A stretch of 64,000 bases of DNA from a candidate division TM6 bacterium GW2011_GWE2_42_60 (GCA_000996275.1 LCEG01000002.1:141246-205245), one strand, 5' to 3'; counted from the first letter of the stretch, positions 26,210-36,157 are shown. Made by a program: numbers and translations. The notes: a model not told the origin generated them from the letters alone.

Positions 26210-26325
26210 CACCCATTCGACAAACTCAGGGCATACTTCTCCCTCGATACAACTCCGGAGTTTATCCCGAGCTTGTCGAGGGAGGTTACTCGGGATGAGC
26301 GGGGAGGCTGATAGGCCTCCTCAAG
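26210..26325. repeat. Structured intergenic element with nested inverted repeats
   Basis: A non-coding GC-richer stretch between tRNA-Arg(CCG) and tlyA. TCCCTCGA (26240-26247) pairs with TCGAGGGA (26276-26283) around a 12-bp palindrome AACTCCGGAGTT (26251-26262). Alternatively ATCCCGAG (26264-26271) pairs with CTCGGGAT (26289-26296). A further GGAGGC/GCCTCC hairpin lies at 26303-26320. It looks like a dispersed intergenic repeat element; no second copy is in this window. Confidence 0.5.
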
Positions 26326-26335
26326 GCGAGCGGTA

Positions 26336-27067
26336 TTATTCTTTTTTCACAAAATGGGCTAAAAATTCAACATTTCCATCAGCACCAGTAATCGGCGACG
26401 GAATCACTCCAGAACTTACAAATCCTGCCTCTTGAATCCCTTCAACCACCCGCTTTACCGACTCATCACGCACAACGACATCTTTTAAAACACCACCGTC
26501 AGGAACCAACCCCTTCCCCACCTCAAATTGAGGCTTTATCAACGTAATAAGCTGGCCTCCAGGGCGTAATAAGTTCCAAATAGTAGGCACCACTTTTAAA
26601 AGAGAGATAAACGACAAATCAAGCGTAATAAGATCGATCGGCTCGCCCTCATGCACATACTGGCGAAAGTTGGTACGCTCAATAATAGACACTCGAGGGT
26701 CGGTCCGCAGTTTTTCGTGCACCTGTCCATAGCCAACATCAATACCATAGACCCTCCGCACTCCATGCTGCAAAAGGCAATCGGTAAATCCACCCGTCGA
26801 AATCCCCGCATCAAGCGCCACAAGCCCTGAAACATCTATCTTAAAAAATTCAAGCGCCCGCTCCAACTTTAAACCTCCACGGCTCACATACTTAGGCGGA
26901 ACTGCAAGCAATTCAATAGGCATATCGTCAGCGACCATCGTTCCTGCCTTTGTCTCAGGATGCCCCTTCACAAGGACCTTTCCCTGAACAATCCACCCCT
27001 GTAGCTGCGTCCTACTATATTGGGGAAAAAGCTCTGCAAGCTGCGCATCCAATCGTTTTTTACTCAT
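26336..27067 (-). CDS. tlyA: TlyA-family rRNA 2'-O-methyltransferase / hemolysin-like protein
   Basis: TlyA proteins methylate 2'-OH of rRNA using SAM; some were first described as hemolysins. The 243-aa product has an N-terminal S4 RNA-binding domain (KRLDAQLAELFPQYSRTQLQ, to about residue 60), and then PPKYVSRGGLKLERAL. The Rossmann methyltransferase follows, with the SAM motif ALDAGISTGGFTDCLLQ at about 84-100 and YGIDVGYGQV. Its stop precedes the non-coding element at 26210-26325. htrA lies 22 bp upstream on the same strand and may be cotranscribed. Confidence 0.93.
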   Translation of the reverse strand: MSKKRLDAQLAELFPQYSRTQLQGWIVQGKVLVKGHPETKAGTMVADDMPIELLAVPPKYVSRGGLKLERALEFFKIDVSGLVALDAGISTGGFTDCLLQHGVRRVYGIDVGYGQVHEKLRTDPRVSIIERTNFRQYVHEGEPIDLITLDLSFISLLKVVPTIWNLLRPGGQLITLIKPQFEVGKGLVPDGGVLKDVVVRDESVKRVVEGIQEAGFVSSGVIPSPITGADGNVEFLAHFVKKE

Positions 27068-27089
27068 AATTTACTCTTTATTTATTATT

Positions 27090-28769
27090 TTAATGCCCAT
27101 TCCCAGAACCTCCCAATGCTCCAGCAAATGCGGGAAGAAGCCGAGCTCCGGGCCTTGAAGAGGCCCGCGTATGCGAACTCAGACTTTCAACAAAAGGTGT
27201 TACTCTATAAAAATAAGTTGCTGCAAGTCGAGGTTCATCTTCAAGAACACGCGCCAGCGGAAGCACCGCCAAAATCCCGCCCAAAGACTCAATATCAAGC
27301 CGCATGGTGAGGTACCCTGAAGGCTGACCCGCCTTTACGGCATTACGAAATTCTTTTAAAGTCGTTACTTTGCGTCCATTTATCTCATCAATCAACATAC
27401 CAGGTCTCAAAACACGACACTTAACTGCTTCAGAATTAGGTAACAAATGCGTAACAACAAGCTTTGATGCAAACTGATTTTCAAGCTCAAGATAGCGGCT
27501 CAAACGCGGGTTCATTTTTATCAAAATAGGCATGTGATTAATAGCAAGCTCCATCACGACCATGCCCCCAATAACCTCATAATCAATCGCCTCATATTCT
27601 GGGTAGAATATGCGAATTGGCAACATGTCGGCAAACACGGTCTGGACTGAGACTTCGCGCTTTGCACCGTTTCGATAGGTCGTTAAATGTACCGTCTCTC
27701 CGGGGTCGAGCCGTGAAACATAATCAATTGCCGCAACACGCTCTTCGTTCCAATCAACCTTAATTTCGCCATAGTAGTCAATCTCATGCCCATCAATTGC
27801 ATAAAGCATATCACCTTCTTTTACTCCAGCTTTGTCCAAGGGGCTGCCGGGAATAACCCCTGGAATATACACACCACCTGTCAAAGGATTTTTCAAAAAA
27901 CGTGCCATATCTTCAGAACCATCACTTACCAAAAGACCTAAAAAGGGCTTTCGTAATAACCGTACTCCGCGACAAACGGGCGCTTGATCCAATTGCTTAA
28001 GGAAAAGCCTCACTTCGTTGCTTGGAATAATATAGTTTACATTCTGAGCACGTTCAGCATCCATCGATCCTGTATTAATACCAATTACCTTGCCGGTCTT
28101 GTCAAGCGCAGGCCCGCCAGAGTTCCCGGGGCTAATCGGCGCATCGATCTGAATCATAAAACTTCCTTCAATCGCCTGGCGACCACTTACTACACCCATA
28201 GTACTTTTAAGTGATTGCTGACCAAGCGGATATCCAAGGGTCAATAACTCTTCCGCCCGCTTAATTTTATCGGAATCACCAAACTCAAGCACCGGCAACG
28301 CCCCAAGCTCATCTTTAATAACAACAAGGTCTTCCGCCACAACCTTAAGAAGAGCTAAATCACGATCGGGACAAATTCCCACGACCTCAACATCAAAGCG
28401 TCGTTTACCAAAACAGGGGATTTGAATATAGATTCCATGTTCTGCATTTACTACATGCGCATTGGTCATTAAAAGACCCGCTTGATCAATAAAAAAGGCA
28501 CTGCCCGATGCCATACCTTGATGAGGAGTCTTATAGGGCTCAACCCAGTTAAATTCGGTACGAAATACAAAAACCTGAACTACCATATTGCGTACTTTAC
28601 TATGCACCCAGTCCCAATCCATTTGCCCTATCTGCGGTACAGCATCCCCCACTGGAAAATTCTCAAATGGCACACTTTCAGCTGAAGCAAGAACCGAAGT
28701 CTGCGAAATCAGCAGACACAATGCAAGGCTCACGCGTCCTAGTACAAATTTCATCATGTATTTCACCAT
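27090..28769 (-). CDS. HtrA/DegP-type periplasmic serine protease with PDZ domains
   Basis: 559 aa, larger than most DegP. The signal peptide covers residues about 1-30. The trypsin-like domain has the triad His105 (LMTNAHVV), Asp137 (PDRDLALLK) and Ser217 (SPGNSGGP). A PDZ domain lies at about 265-340 (PGSPLDKAGVKEGDMLYAIDG), and a second PDZ-like segment at about 430-500 (LRPGMLIDEINGRKVTTLKEF). The segment between them is longer than in DegP, and the C-terminal tail is low complexity (GGSGNGH). It should act as envelope quality-control protease/chaperone. The glyS promoter lies divergently upstream. Confidence 0.93.
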   Translation of the reverse strand: MVKYMMKFVLGRVSLALCLLISQTSVLASAESVPFENFPVGDAVPQIGQMDWDWVHSKVRNMVVQVFVFRTEFNWVEPYKTPHQGMASGSAFFIDQAGLLMTNAHVVNAEHGIYIQIPCFGKRRFDVEVVGICPDRDLALLKVVAEDLVVIKDELGALPVLEFGDSDKIKRAEELLTLGYPLGQQSLKSTMGVVSGRQAIEGSFMIQIDAPISPGNSGGPALDKTGKVIGINTGSMDAERAQNVNYIIPSNEVRLFLKQLDQAPVCRGVRLLRKPFLGLLVSDGSEDMARFLKNPLTGGVYIPGVIPGSPLDKAGVKEGDMLYAIDGHEIDYYGEIKVDWNEERVAAIDYVSRLDPGETVHLTTYRNGAKREVSVQTVFADMLPIRIFYPEYEAIDYEVIGGMVVMELAINHMPILIKMNPRLSRYLELENQFASKLVVTHLLPNSEAVKCRVLRPGMLIDEINGRKVTTLKEFRNAVKAGQPSGYLTMRLDIESLGGILAVLPLARVLEDEPRLAATYFYRVTPFVESLSSHTRASSRPGARLLPAFAGALGGSGNGH

Positions 28770-28827
28770 ATAACGGCTCCCTTTAGAAATAAAAATCAGA
28801 AAATAAGTGTAGCTAAATCAGGGGGAT

Positions 28828-28855
28828 TTGTCGAAAGAACGGTTTCGATTATACT
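28828..28855 (+). promoter_or_regulatory. Predicted promoter of glyS (and possibly ktrB-ktrA)
   Basis: TTGTCG (28828-28833) and TATACT (28850-28855) with a 16-bp spacer. A near copy of the -10 region (CGATTATAC) repeats 14 bp downstream. The start codon follows 70 bp after the -10 hexamer. Confidence 0.5.
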
Positions 28856-28925
28856 AGTCGATTATACGAGAATCTAAAAAGGATGATAAAGTTTAACACA
28901 TGCGCTTAGCCTAAGGAGCTTTATT

Positions 28926-30254
28926 ATGGCCCAAACCGCCGCAACACTTGAAAAATTGGTCGCACTTTGCAAACGTCGCGGATTTGTTTTTCAAGCAGCA
29001 GACATCTATGGAGGGTTAAACGGCGTCTATGACTCTGGCCCACTTGGCACCCTCATGAAAGAAAATATCAAATCCGCATGGAAACAATCACTCTTACGCC
29101 ATCTTGATAAAGATATCCTTTTTATCGATGGAGCCCTTCTTGGCACCGAAAGTATGTGGAAAGCATCAGGACATCTTGAAAACTTCCATGACCCACTCGT
29201 TGAATGTAAGGCCTGCAATGCACGTTTTAGAGCAGACGATATCGATCTTAATGGCAACTGTTCTCGTTGTGGTAAGAAAGATTGGTCCGAAGTCCGCGAG
29301 TTTCACCTGATGTTCAAAACACAATTGGGTGCTTCAGTAGAACAATCCTCAACGGCCTACCTTCGCCCTGAAACAGCACAAAGCATTTTTGTTAACTTCA
29401 AAAACGTTCTTTCAAGTAATCGTGTCAAAATTCCTTTTGGTATCGCGCAAATTGGAAAATCTTTTCGTAATGAAGTAACGCCAAAACAGTTTCTTTTTAG
29501 AATGCGTGAATTTGAACAGATGGAAATTGAGTGGTTTTGCACAGAAGAAGAAGCCCTCTCTGCCTTCGCCTTCTGGCGAGAAGAACGCAAAAACTTCTAT
29601 ACCGCGCTCGGTGTTACAAACGAAAAAGTTCATCTTCGCGATCATACGCAAGAAGAGCTTTCTCATTATTCATCAGCCACATGCGATGTTGAATACGAGT
29701 TTCCCTTTGGATTCAAAGAGCTTGAAGGGATCGCGTATCGAGGTAACTACGATCTTACACAACACAGTACCTGTTCAGGGAAAGATCTCTCAGTCTTTGA
29801 TGAAAAAAAGGCTGCTTCGTTTATGCCTCATGTCGTTGAATGCTCAGTCGGTGTTGACCGACTCTTTTTAACACTTCTTTTTGATGCCTATGCTGAAGAA
29901 GAAACTGAAAGTGGGCCTCGTGTTGTTTTAAAACTCCATCCTACAATTGCTCCAATTAAAGCGGCGTTTTTACCACTTGTTGACAAGCTTTCAGAGCCAC
30001 TTCTTCAGGCCTATAGAAAATTACGCGCCTGCGGCCACTCAGTTCAATTTGACAGCTCTGGCTCAATCGGTAAACGTTATCGTCGGCACGACGAAATCGG
30101 AACGCCTTTCTGCTTTACCTATGATTATGACAGCGAAAAAGACAACACTGTCACCGTAAGATACCGAGACAGTATGAAGCAAGAACGTATTGCAATTGAT
30201 GCAATTGAATCGTTCATCAAAAACACCTCCCCATTTTTAGATAAACTCTGTTAA
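28926..30254 (+). CDS. glyS: Glycyl-tRNA synthetase, dimeric (alpha2) class II type
   Basis: Charges tRNA-Gly with glycine. The 442-aa chain is the eukaryote/archaea-like single-subunit form. N-terminal ADIYGGLNGVYDSGPLG gives motif 1. A zinc-ribbon insertion, CKACNARF...CSRCGKK, lies at about 98-118. Motif 2 is FRNEVTPKQFLFRMREFEQ near residue 182, and motif 3 is GVDRLFLTLLFDAY near 312. A C-terminal anticodon-binding domain follows, including IGKRYRRHDEIGTPF. AAGGAG is well spaced before the ATG. ktrB follows after 12 bp, suggesting cotranscription. Confidence 0.96.
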   Translation: MAQTAATLEKLVALCKRRGFVFQAADIYGGLNGVYDSGPLGTLMKENIKSAWKQSLLRHLDKDILFIDGALLGTESMWKASGHLENFHDPLVECKACNARFRADDIDLNGNCSRCGKKDWSEVREFHLMFKTQLGASVEQSSTAYLRPETAQSIFVNFKNVLSSNRVKIPFGIAQIGKSFRNEVTPKQFLFRMREFEQMEIEWFCTEEEALSAFAFWREERKNFYTALGVTNEKVHLRDHTQEELSHYSSATCDVEYEFPFGFKELEGIAYRGNYDLTQHSTCSGKDLSVFDEKKAASFMPHVVECSVGVDRLFLTLLFDAYAEEETESGPRVVLKLHPTIAPIKAAFLPLVDKLSEPLLQAYRKLRACGHSVQFDSSGSIGKRYRRHDEIGTPFCFTYDYDSEKDNTVTVRYRDSMKQERIAIDAIESFIKNTSPFLDKLC

Positions 30255-30266
30255 AAGGACTATTTT

Positions 30267-31631
30267 ATGACTTTTCATCGTCCTTTTACCATTTCGCCCT
30301 GGCGGGTGATTATATTTTCGATTATTTTTATAACGATAATGGGCTCACTCCTCCTTGCACTTCCCGCAGCACAAAAAACACCACATTCCTTTGTTGATCT
30401 CTTTTTTACCTCCTCTTCAGCTGTCTGTGTTACGGGAATTTTAACGGTCCCCCTTGATTCCTTTTCCTTTTTGGGCAAGATCATTATCTTGTTTTTGATT
30501 CAGGTTGGGGGGCTTGGGCTTCTGACCCTGATCATACCGCTTGTTTCACTCTTCTTTAACGTACGAATGCGCACACACCTAATTACCGGCCATCAATTTG
30601 AACTCGAGAATTGGAGCCACAACTGGATCTACAGTCGGCATGTAATCACTTTTATCGTCTGCTTTTCGCTCATGATCGAAGCAATAGGGAGTGTCACAAC
30701 CTACTTTCTTATTGGAAACGAGCCGCTCTCTGACCCTCGATGGTTTGCAGCGCTCTTCCATGGTATTTCATCGTTTTGCAACTCAGGTATCGCTATTTTT
30801 CCTGGCGATATGGCCTCAGTACAAAGCAATGGACCTCTCATAGCGCTCACCAGCGTTTTAATGGTTATTGGTGGGTTTGGGTTCGTGCCCTTGTATGAAA
30901 TATCAATACGATTGTGGAACAAATTCCGCGGCATCCCAAACCACTCACGGCATCTCACCTTACAAAGCAAGATTATTATCTACTTCACCCCTGCACTCAC
31001 CCTTATTTTTGCACCACTTATCTGGATTTCTGAGCATATTCAATTTGCAGGAATGACGTTCTGGCAAACCATTAATATGACACTTTTCAATGCTATTTCA
31101 CTTCGAAGTTGCGGCTTTTGCACACTCGATCTTTCGACCATGACAGACATCACGCTGCTTTTAATTCTTGTCTTTGCTTTTATCGGTTCATCTCCAGGCT
31201 CTGTCGGTGGTGGTACGGGTATCAAGGTAACCTCATTCGTCTTAGCACTCGCTTCAATCAGAACGGCAATCCTCGGCAAAGAACAGGTTGAGTTGTTTGG
31301 ACGCAGAATTCCGGTTGAACAGATCTTCCGAGCATTTGCCATTATTGTCGTCAGCCTCTCGTGGTGTATTTTCTCAACCCTCATCCTTATGATCACTGAA
31401 AGCGGGTCACCTCACCCCTTCATGCACTTCCTTTTTGAAGCTGTTTCTGCATTTGCAAACCATGGTGTTACCCTCGGCCTCGCTCCATCAATGACCGGTA
31501 TTGGAAAATATTTCTTCTCTGTTGGGATGATTTTTGGAAGAATCAGCTCCCTCACTCTCATTTTGGCACTCAAGAAGCACAAAGAAAAGAGCGATATTCG
31601 CTACCCTGAAGAACGAATCTTACTGGTATAA
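30267..31631 (+). CDS. ktrB: KtrB/TrkH-type potassium channel subunit
   Basis: Membrane pore subunit for K+ uptake. At 454 aa it has KtrB rather than TrkH length. The four pore loops each retain the selectivity-filter glycine: SAVCVTGIL (about residue 55), SFCNSGIAIFPGD, SLRSCGFCTLDL and AFANHGVTLG. The following helices include a GGGTGIK segment after the third loop. It is 12 bp downstream of glyS and 11 bp upstream of the RCK subunit, forming a two-subunit Ktr system. Confidence 0.94.
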   Translation: MTFHRPFTISPWRVIIFSIIFITIMGSLLLALPAAQKTPHSFVDLFFTSSSAVCVTGILTVPLDSFSFLGKIIILFLIQVGGLGLLTLIIPLVSLFFNVRMRTHLITGHQFELENWSHNWIYSRHVITFIVCFSLMIEAIGSVTTYFLIGNEPLSDPRWFAALFHGISSFCNSGIAIFPGDMASVQSNGPLIALTSVLMVIGGFGFVPLYEISIRLWNKFRGIPNHSRHLTLQSKIIIYFTPALTLIFAPLIWISEHIQFAGMTFWQTINMTLFNAISLRSCGFCTLDLSTMTDITLLLILVFAFIGSSPGSVGGGTGIKVTSFVLALASIRTAILGKEQVELFGRRIPVEQIFRAFAIIVVSLSWCIFSTLILMITESGSPHPFMHFLFEAVSAFANHGVTLGLAPSMTGIGKYFFSVGMIFGRISSLTLILALKKHKEKSDIRYPEERILLV

Positions 31632-31642
31632 AGGATCTATCT

Positions 31643-32281
31643 ATGAAATGTTGTGTTATAGGCTTAGGCCGATTTGGATTTAGCGTTGCCACCAAACTCG
31701 CCGAGCATGGTGCCGATGTTCTTGCTGTTGATAGCAACGAAGCAATTATTAATTCAATTCGCGACCTCGTCACGCAGGCAGTTTGCGTTCGTGTTTCTGA
31801 TGAAGAAGCCCTGCGGCATATAGGAATCGATGATGTCGATACTGTCATTGTTGGTATTGGTGAAAACTTTGCACAATCAATTTTAATTACAGCACTGCTC
31901 AAGCAACGGCTCCATATTCCCCATGTCATTGTTCGATCAATTAGCACCATTCATCGCGACATCCTTGTTCTTGTAGGCGCTGATCACGTCGTTCTTCCTG
32001 AACAAGAAATGGGCGTTCGTTTAGCCGACCAGATTGGGCTCAAACAAAGCAATTTTGTACGCATTACTGAACAGTACTCGGTCAGTTTTGTTCATGTCCC
32101 TGACTATTTTGTTGGTAAAACAGTAGAAGAACTCAACTTCACTCACCGCACGGGCGCACTCTTACTTGGCAAAAAAAGCGAGGAAGAAATCGTACCTCTC
32201 GACGCTTCTTATCAAGTTGAAGCACACGACATTTTTGTTTTCACAGGAACTAACAAGCAGCTTGAACGCATCGAAAAATAG
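31643..32281 (+). CDS. ktrA: KtrA/TrkA-type RCK regulatory subunit
   Basis: Cytoplasmic gating ring of the Ktr K+ uptake system. The 212-aa product has one RCK_N domain starting with VIGLGRFGFSVA (the dinucleotide-binding glycines) and ending near residue 135, followed by an RCK_C domain. The single-RCK length matches KtrA, not the double-RCK TrkA. It is followed by a hairpin at 32287-32319. Confidence 0.94.
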   Translation: MKCCVIGLGRFGFSVATKLAEHGADVLAVDSNEAIINSIRDLVTQAVCVRVSDEEALRHIGIDDVDTVIVGIGENFAQSILITALLKQRLHIPHVIVRSISTIHRDILVLVGADHVVLPEQEMGVRLADQIGLKQSNFVRITEQYSVSFVHVPDYFVGKTVEELNFTHRTGALLLGKKSEEEIVPLDASYQVEAHDIFVFTGTNKQLERIEK

Positions 32282-32286
32282 TACGC

Positions 32287-32319
32287 AGGGGCTGTTTTAT
32301 TACATTCATTACAGCCCCT
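32287..32319 (+). terminator. Terminator after glyS-ktrB-ktrA
   Basis: AGGGGCTGT (32287-32295) pairs with ACAGCCCCT (32311-32319) across a 15-nt loop, followed by TGCCTTTT. It directly follows the ktrA stop. Confidence 0.6.
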
Positions 32320-32486
32320 TGCCTTTTAACAATATTTTCCACACCATCGGGTATTTTGTTACTTCAAAAACTTAACGTACTTGCTCATGATAATACAAAA
32401 TACTGCGACATTTTTATTTACTTCACGTAAGCAAGTTACCTACACTTTTTCTTGGGGAATCGATTTTTAAACAAGAGGAACAGTGT

Positions 32487-34364
32487 ATGGCCACAAAATT
32501 GTATAGTTTTAGAAGAATAACCGTTTTTTACCTATCGCTTTTGTGCGGAACCATTACCTGTAAAGAGAGTGCTTCTTTTGCAAATTTTGCACATGCACTC
32601 GACAAAATTACTAATTCACCAACCACTAAAACAATTATCAAAAACAAAAAACCCTTTGCCACCCATTTTTTAGCCATAGTATGCGAATTAGATGAATCAA
32701 GCGAAGCTATGAAAGATACGATACAAATTCTTTTCAGAGACCAAATGACTTTTATCACAACAGAACCACTTTTAGGGCAATATCGCTTACAAAAATTTCC
32801 TGCCCCCAAAGACTATGTTTTCTTGAAACCACTCAGAAGTAACAATTTATTCCCTTTTGTACTTTGTATCCCCAAAGAAGAAGTCTCGAAAGCTCACCTT
32901 ATAAAACTAGCCTACGATCCTAAAAAAGCCTTTGATAAAAAAGAAATTCCATCCTTAGCCTCACCCATTGAAAAACAACGCGGACTTTTTGTAAAGCACC
33001 TCTCGCAAACACAGTATGAGGATATGCTGTCTGTTGCAGGCGTTTTTAAAAAAGAAAAAATAGGAGAAGATTTAATTCAATTCCTCTCATTCCTGCTGGT
33101 GCCAAATACCTATTACCAAGAAGGAGAAGAACCACGCTGGGTATTTTATTTTACTGGCCATGGAAAGCCATATACCCCTTACATGGACAATACTATTATC
33201 TCTTACAAGTCCCTTATTAAAGACCATGGAACCATTGCAGGGCTGTCAGTAAATAATTTCAAAACCATCCTCACAGAATTAATAAAAAAGAACACCATCG
33301 CCCTGTTGCACATTGAAACCTGCTTTGGTGGCGGAATCAACATTGGCGACCTGCTCAAAGATATTCTTTCAAAATGCACATTTTTTATTACAACTGATTC
33401 GATTACCGGGGAAACATGTACAATTTCAAGCGTCATTCTCTATGATGAAAAAACAAAGAAACATTTATTCGAAAAAAAAGATATTTCACCTAAAAAATTC
33501 TTTTCCATCCTCAAAAATGCAACCTTAGACACAATAGATACTCTTCTACCAGAAGCTCTTTTAAAAATGCAACCTCAAAACCGCAATCTTGCCTCACAAA
33601 TTCAAGCAATTAAACCATTTAATGAAAAATATTTCATGGAACCCGCATACCCTCATCTTCTAAGGTTAGATAAAAAAACAATAAAAAATTACCAGGATAA
33701 AAAAAATAATGTAATCATCAATGCATTACCCAAAACAACGGTCATTTTACTCTATGCAAATACCATCCCACTCTGTATCGATCTAAGTAAGGCTAATTTA
33801 TCTGATCAAATCCAAACCAAGGAATTTTTTGGATACCCCATTTCTATAACATCAGCAATCCCTGGTTCAACATTTCATACCATTCAAGAAATAAAAACAG
33901 ACAGTAATTATTTTAATCATGTTTTTATTAAATGTCATGCTTCATTCGTTAGAGCACTTTTTCCTGACATTACTACAAAAGACAATCGCTTTGAGGCAAA
34001 ACTTTTTCATCTACAAAAAATTTCTGGCATGCAAAACGCCAAAAATTATAACGAAGAAATGTATGAACTTTGGATTAGTTTCGATCCTACAAAATCAAAC
34101 ACTGCGCAAGAATTTGCTATTGAAATTCTACTCTGTGCTACAGAAATACCAACTATTCCTAGTGCCAATAAGCCCTTAATACAATATTTCATTACCCAAT
34201 CGAACAAAGATATCCTAACAACTCAATTAAAACCGATCGACTCACAAGATGCAAAAAAATGGATTGAAAGATTTGAACAAAAAATTGAGACGCTTAAAAA
34301 AATTGCGCCCTTTCAAGCACCCTATCACTTACTTAAAGATGCCGACATAGAAACCATCTCATAA
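32487..34364 (+). CDS. Secreted clan CD (caspase-like) cysteine peptidase, copy 1
   Basis: 625 aa with an N-terminal export signal (hydrophobic core TVFYLSLLCGTITC). WVFYFTGHGKPY places a His at 215, and IALLHIETCFGGG places a Cys at 269. The order is a hydrophobic strand, GHG, a second hydrophobic strand, then xTCFGGG. This is the His/Cys dyad signature of clan CD peptidases (caspase, metacaspase, gingipain, clostripain). The preceding 200 residues and the C-terminal 300 match no family I know. The paralogue at 38709-40580 conserves both residues and flanking sequence. AGAGGA precedes the ATG. Role: an exported protease of unknown target. Confidence 0.6.
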   Translation: MATKLYSFRRITVFYLSLLCGTITCKESASFANFAHALDKITNSPTTKTIIKNKKPFATHFLAIVCELDESSEAMKDTIQILFRDQMTFITTEPLLGQYRLQKFPAPKDYVFLKPLRSNNLFPFVLCIPKEEVSKAHLIKLAYDPKKAFDKKEIPSLASPIEKQRGLFVKHLSQTQYEDMLSVAGVFKKEKIGEDLIQFLSFLLVPNTYYQEGEEPRWVFYFTGHGKPYTPYMDNTIISYKSLIKDHGTIAGLSVNNFKTILTELIKKNTIALLHIETCFGGGINIGDLLKDILSKCTFFITTDSITGETCTISSVILYDEKTKKHLFEKKDISPKKFFSILKNATLDTIDTLLPEALLKMQPQNRNLASQIQAIKPFNEKYFMEPAYPHLLRLDKKTIKNYQDKKNNVIINALPKTTVILLYANTIPLCIDLSKANLSDQIQTKEFFGYPISITSAIPGSTFHTIQEIKTDSNYFNHVFIKCHASFVRALFPDITTKDNRFEAKLFHLQKISGMQNAKNYNEEMYELWISFDPTKSNTAQEFAIEILLCATEIPTIPSANKPLIQYFITQSNKDILTTQLKPIDSQDAKKWIERFEQKIETLKKIAPFQAPYHLLKDADIETIS

Positions 34365-34516
34365 AATGATTTTTTACAACTTACTCTTTTCAGTGCCTAT
34401 AAATCTAGAAAACACAGCCACGTTAAGGGTTTTTCACTCACTCAAACTTCTCTTAACCAAAAAAACTTCCTATACTGCCTCTCGTAAAGTCACCCCTAAG
34501 CAGGTCGGGAGGAACT

Positions 34517-36157
34517 ATGCCTCATCACTTTAACCAATCCATTTTTTATCTTTTGCTACTCGCAAGCTCTCTTGTGCAAGGAAGTAATTTAACGACCGCT
34601 CAACAATTATTAGAAGCTTCACAAGAAGGCGATCTTGTAACCATAAATGAACTGGTGAAAGCAAAGAAAGTTGATATCAATAGCAAAGATCTAGAAACAG
34701 GAAATACGGCGCTTCACTATGCCTGCCAAAAAGAAGACAAAGAGACGATTCGTTACCTTCTTGCATGCAATGCTCAATTTAATATCCCAAACAAAAAATC
34801 AGAAACCGCTCTTTCTTACATAAAAAAGTATAACTGCTCAAAAGACATCACTGAACTTTTTATCAAAAAAGGCGCCTCTTTTGATAAAAAACCACCAAGT
34901 AATACTGAGCCAAGCACCCCGATACTAAAAAAAACGGTACCCCAAGAATTCTTCGATGCTGCCAAAACAGGTGATCTTAACAAACTCAAATATTACATCG
35001 AAAATCAGGGCGTTAATAGTAACAGCCAAGACAGCTATCGAAACACAGTGCTTCACTATGCCTGCGAAAAAAACCATGAGCTCATTATTCACTACCTCAT
35101 TAACAAAAAAGCCACTCTTAATATTCCAGGATTCAATGGGAATCAAGCACTCTATAACGTCTGCCGTTACGGCTCATTGGCTACATTCAACCGTTTTACT
35201 AGCTCAAAAACAATAGACTTTTCGCACATTGATCCTTATTTTTATGCAGCAATTCAAGGGGATAATCTTGAAATTCTACTTCATCTTTTTCAAAACTATG
35301 AAATTGAGAGTGATTATCTGCCAAGCTTTTATTGCTATGCAATCAACACAGGCGCGCTCAAAATTGTAAAATATTTCATCGAAGAACGGCAGATAAATAA
35401 AAATACTCTTTTTACAACTAAACTCAGTGCAGCAACCAAATACACCTCTCTCTTTTTTTATCTTCTCATAAAGGGCAAGCCATTTAAACAAGAAGATACC
35501 GATTATCTCTCCTTAGCAATCTACAACCGACAGTGGCCCCTTGCACTCTATCTCATTAAGAAAAAATATCCTTCAAGATATCCTACAGAAAACCTCATTT
35601 CAGATGCATTGGAGCAATCTAAAAAACTCGAACAAGAAAACCCGCAAGAAAGCGTGTTTGATCAAGCATTTCCTCTCATCCGCGCCCTCATTCAATATGC
35701 AACAAAGACAATTAACATCTTCAAAATTCACCATCGGAAAAAACTTGTTTTAGCCCTCATGCCTCTCACTAAAAAAGCCCAACAAACTCCGAAACTCTTT
35801 CTGAGCGATCTTTCTTGTTTTTTGTCCGCACTGTGCAATAAATATACATTCCCCATAAAAATCAATGACCTTTCGCCCTTGGCAGAGAACTACACTAAGA
35901 CCCCGGAAGAGATCTGGGTACTTACCAATTGGCTGCCTCACACCATAAAAGTATCGTCCTTGCTTTCTCACGAACGCAAAATAGAACAGAGGTGCACAAA
36001 AGAGCTCAGTTGGTATAACAATATGTGGAAAGATGAACGCCTCCATGCAACGCAGGCATTTTACTACTTCAAAAATCTTCAAACTCTTGCAAAAAAAGCA
36101 GTAAATAAACAGACTAAAAACAGTAAAAACGACCTTGTTATTTATCTTTTTTTTTAG
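34517..36157 (+). CDS. Secreted ankyrin-repeat protein, 546 aa
   Basis: Signal peptide (SIFYLLLLASSLVQG), then ankyrin repeats from residue about 25. The clearest are GNTALHYACQKEDKETIRYLL and NTVLHYACEKNHELIIHYLI, each with the TALHYA-type helix start. Weaker repeats continue to about 350. The C-terminal part has a TPEEIWVLTNWLP element (about 462-474), reminiscent of the F-box/PRANC ends of ankyrin effectors, then HATQAFYYFKNLQTLAKK. The last 99 bp before the final four codons are identical to the end of the next ankyrin gene. GGGAGGAAC precedes the ATG. Confidence 0.85.
   Translation: MPHHFNQSIFYLLLLASSLVQGSNLTTAQQLLEASQEGDLVTINELVKAKKVDINSKDLETGNTALHYACQKEDKETIRYLLACNAQFNIPNKKSETALSYIKKYNCSKDITELFIKKGASFDKKPPSNTEPSTPILKKTVPQEFFDAAKTGDLNKLKYYIENQGVNSNSQDSYRNTVLHYACEKNHELIIHYLINKKATLNIPGFNGNQALYNVCRYGSLATFNRFTSSKTIDFSHIDPYFYAAIQGDNLEILLHLFQNYEIESDYLPSFYCYAINTGALKIVKYFIEERQINKNTLFTTKLSAATKYTSLFFYLLIKGKPFKQEDTDYLSLAIYNRQWPLALYLIKKKYPSRYPTENLISDALEQSKKLEQENPQESVFDQAFPLIRALIQYATKTINIFKIHHRKKLVLALMPLTKKAQQTPKLFLSDLSCFLSALCNKYTFPIKINDLSPLAENYTKTPEEIWVLTNWLPHTIKVSSLLSHERKIEQRCTKELSWYNNMWKDERLHATQAFYYFKNLQTLAKKAVNKQTKNSKNDLVIYLFF
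36046..36144 (+). repeat. 99-bp direct repeat, copy 1
   Basis: Identical over 99 bp to 38574-38672. It covers the 3' end of the first ankyrin gene, in the same reading frame. The identity is far higher than in the rest of the two genes. Confidence 0.95.

Noticed and set aside
26157-26435. Plus-strand frame of 92 aa between tRNA-Arg and tlyA
   Set aside because: It runs through the nested inverted repeats and the tlyA 3' end; no protein-like composition.
28770-28925. Glycine-specific T-box or riboswitch ahead of glyS
   Set aside because: The 156-bp leader is too short and lacks the T-box sequence; only a promoter and a repeated CGATTATAC are visible.
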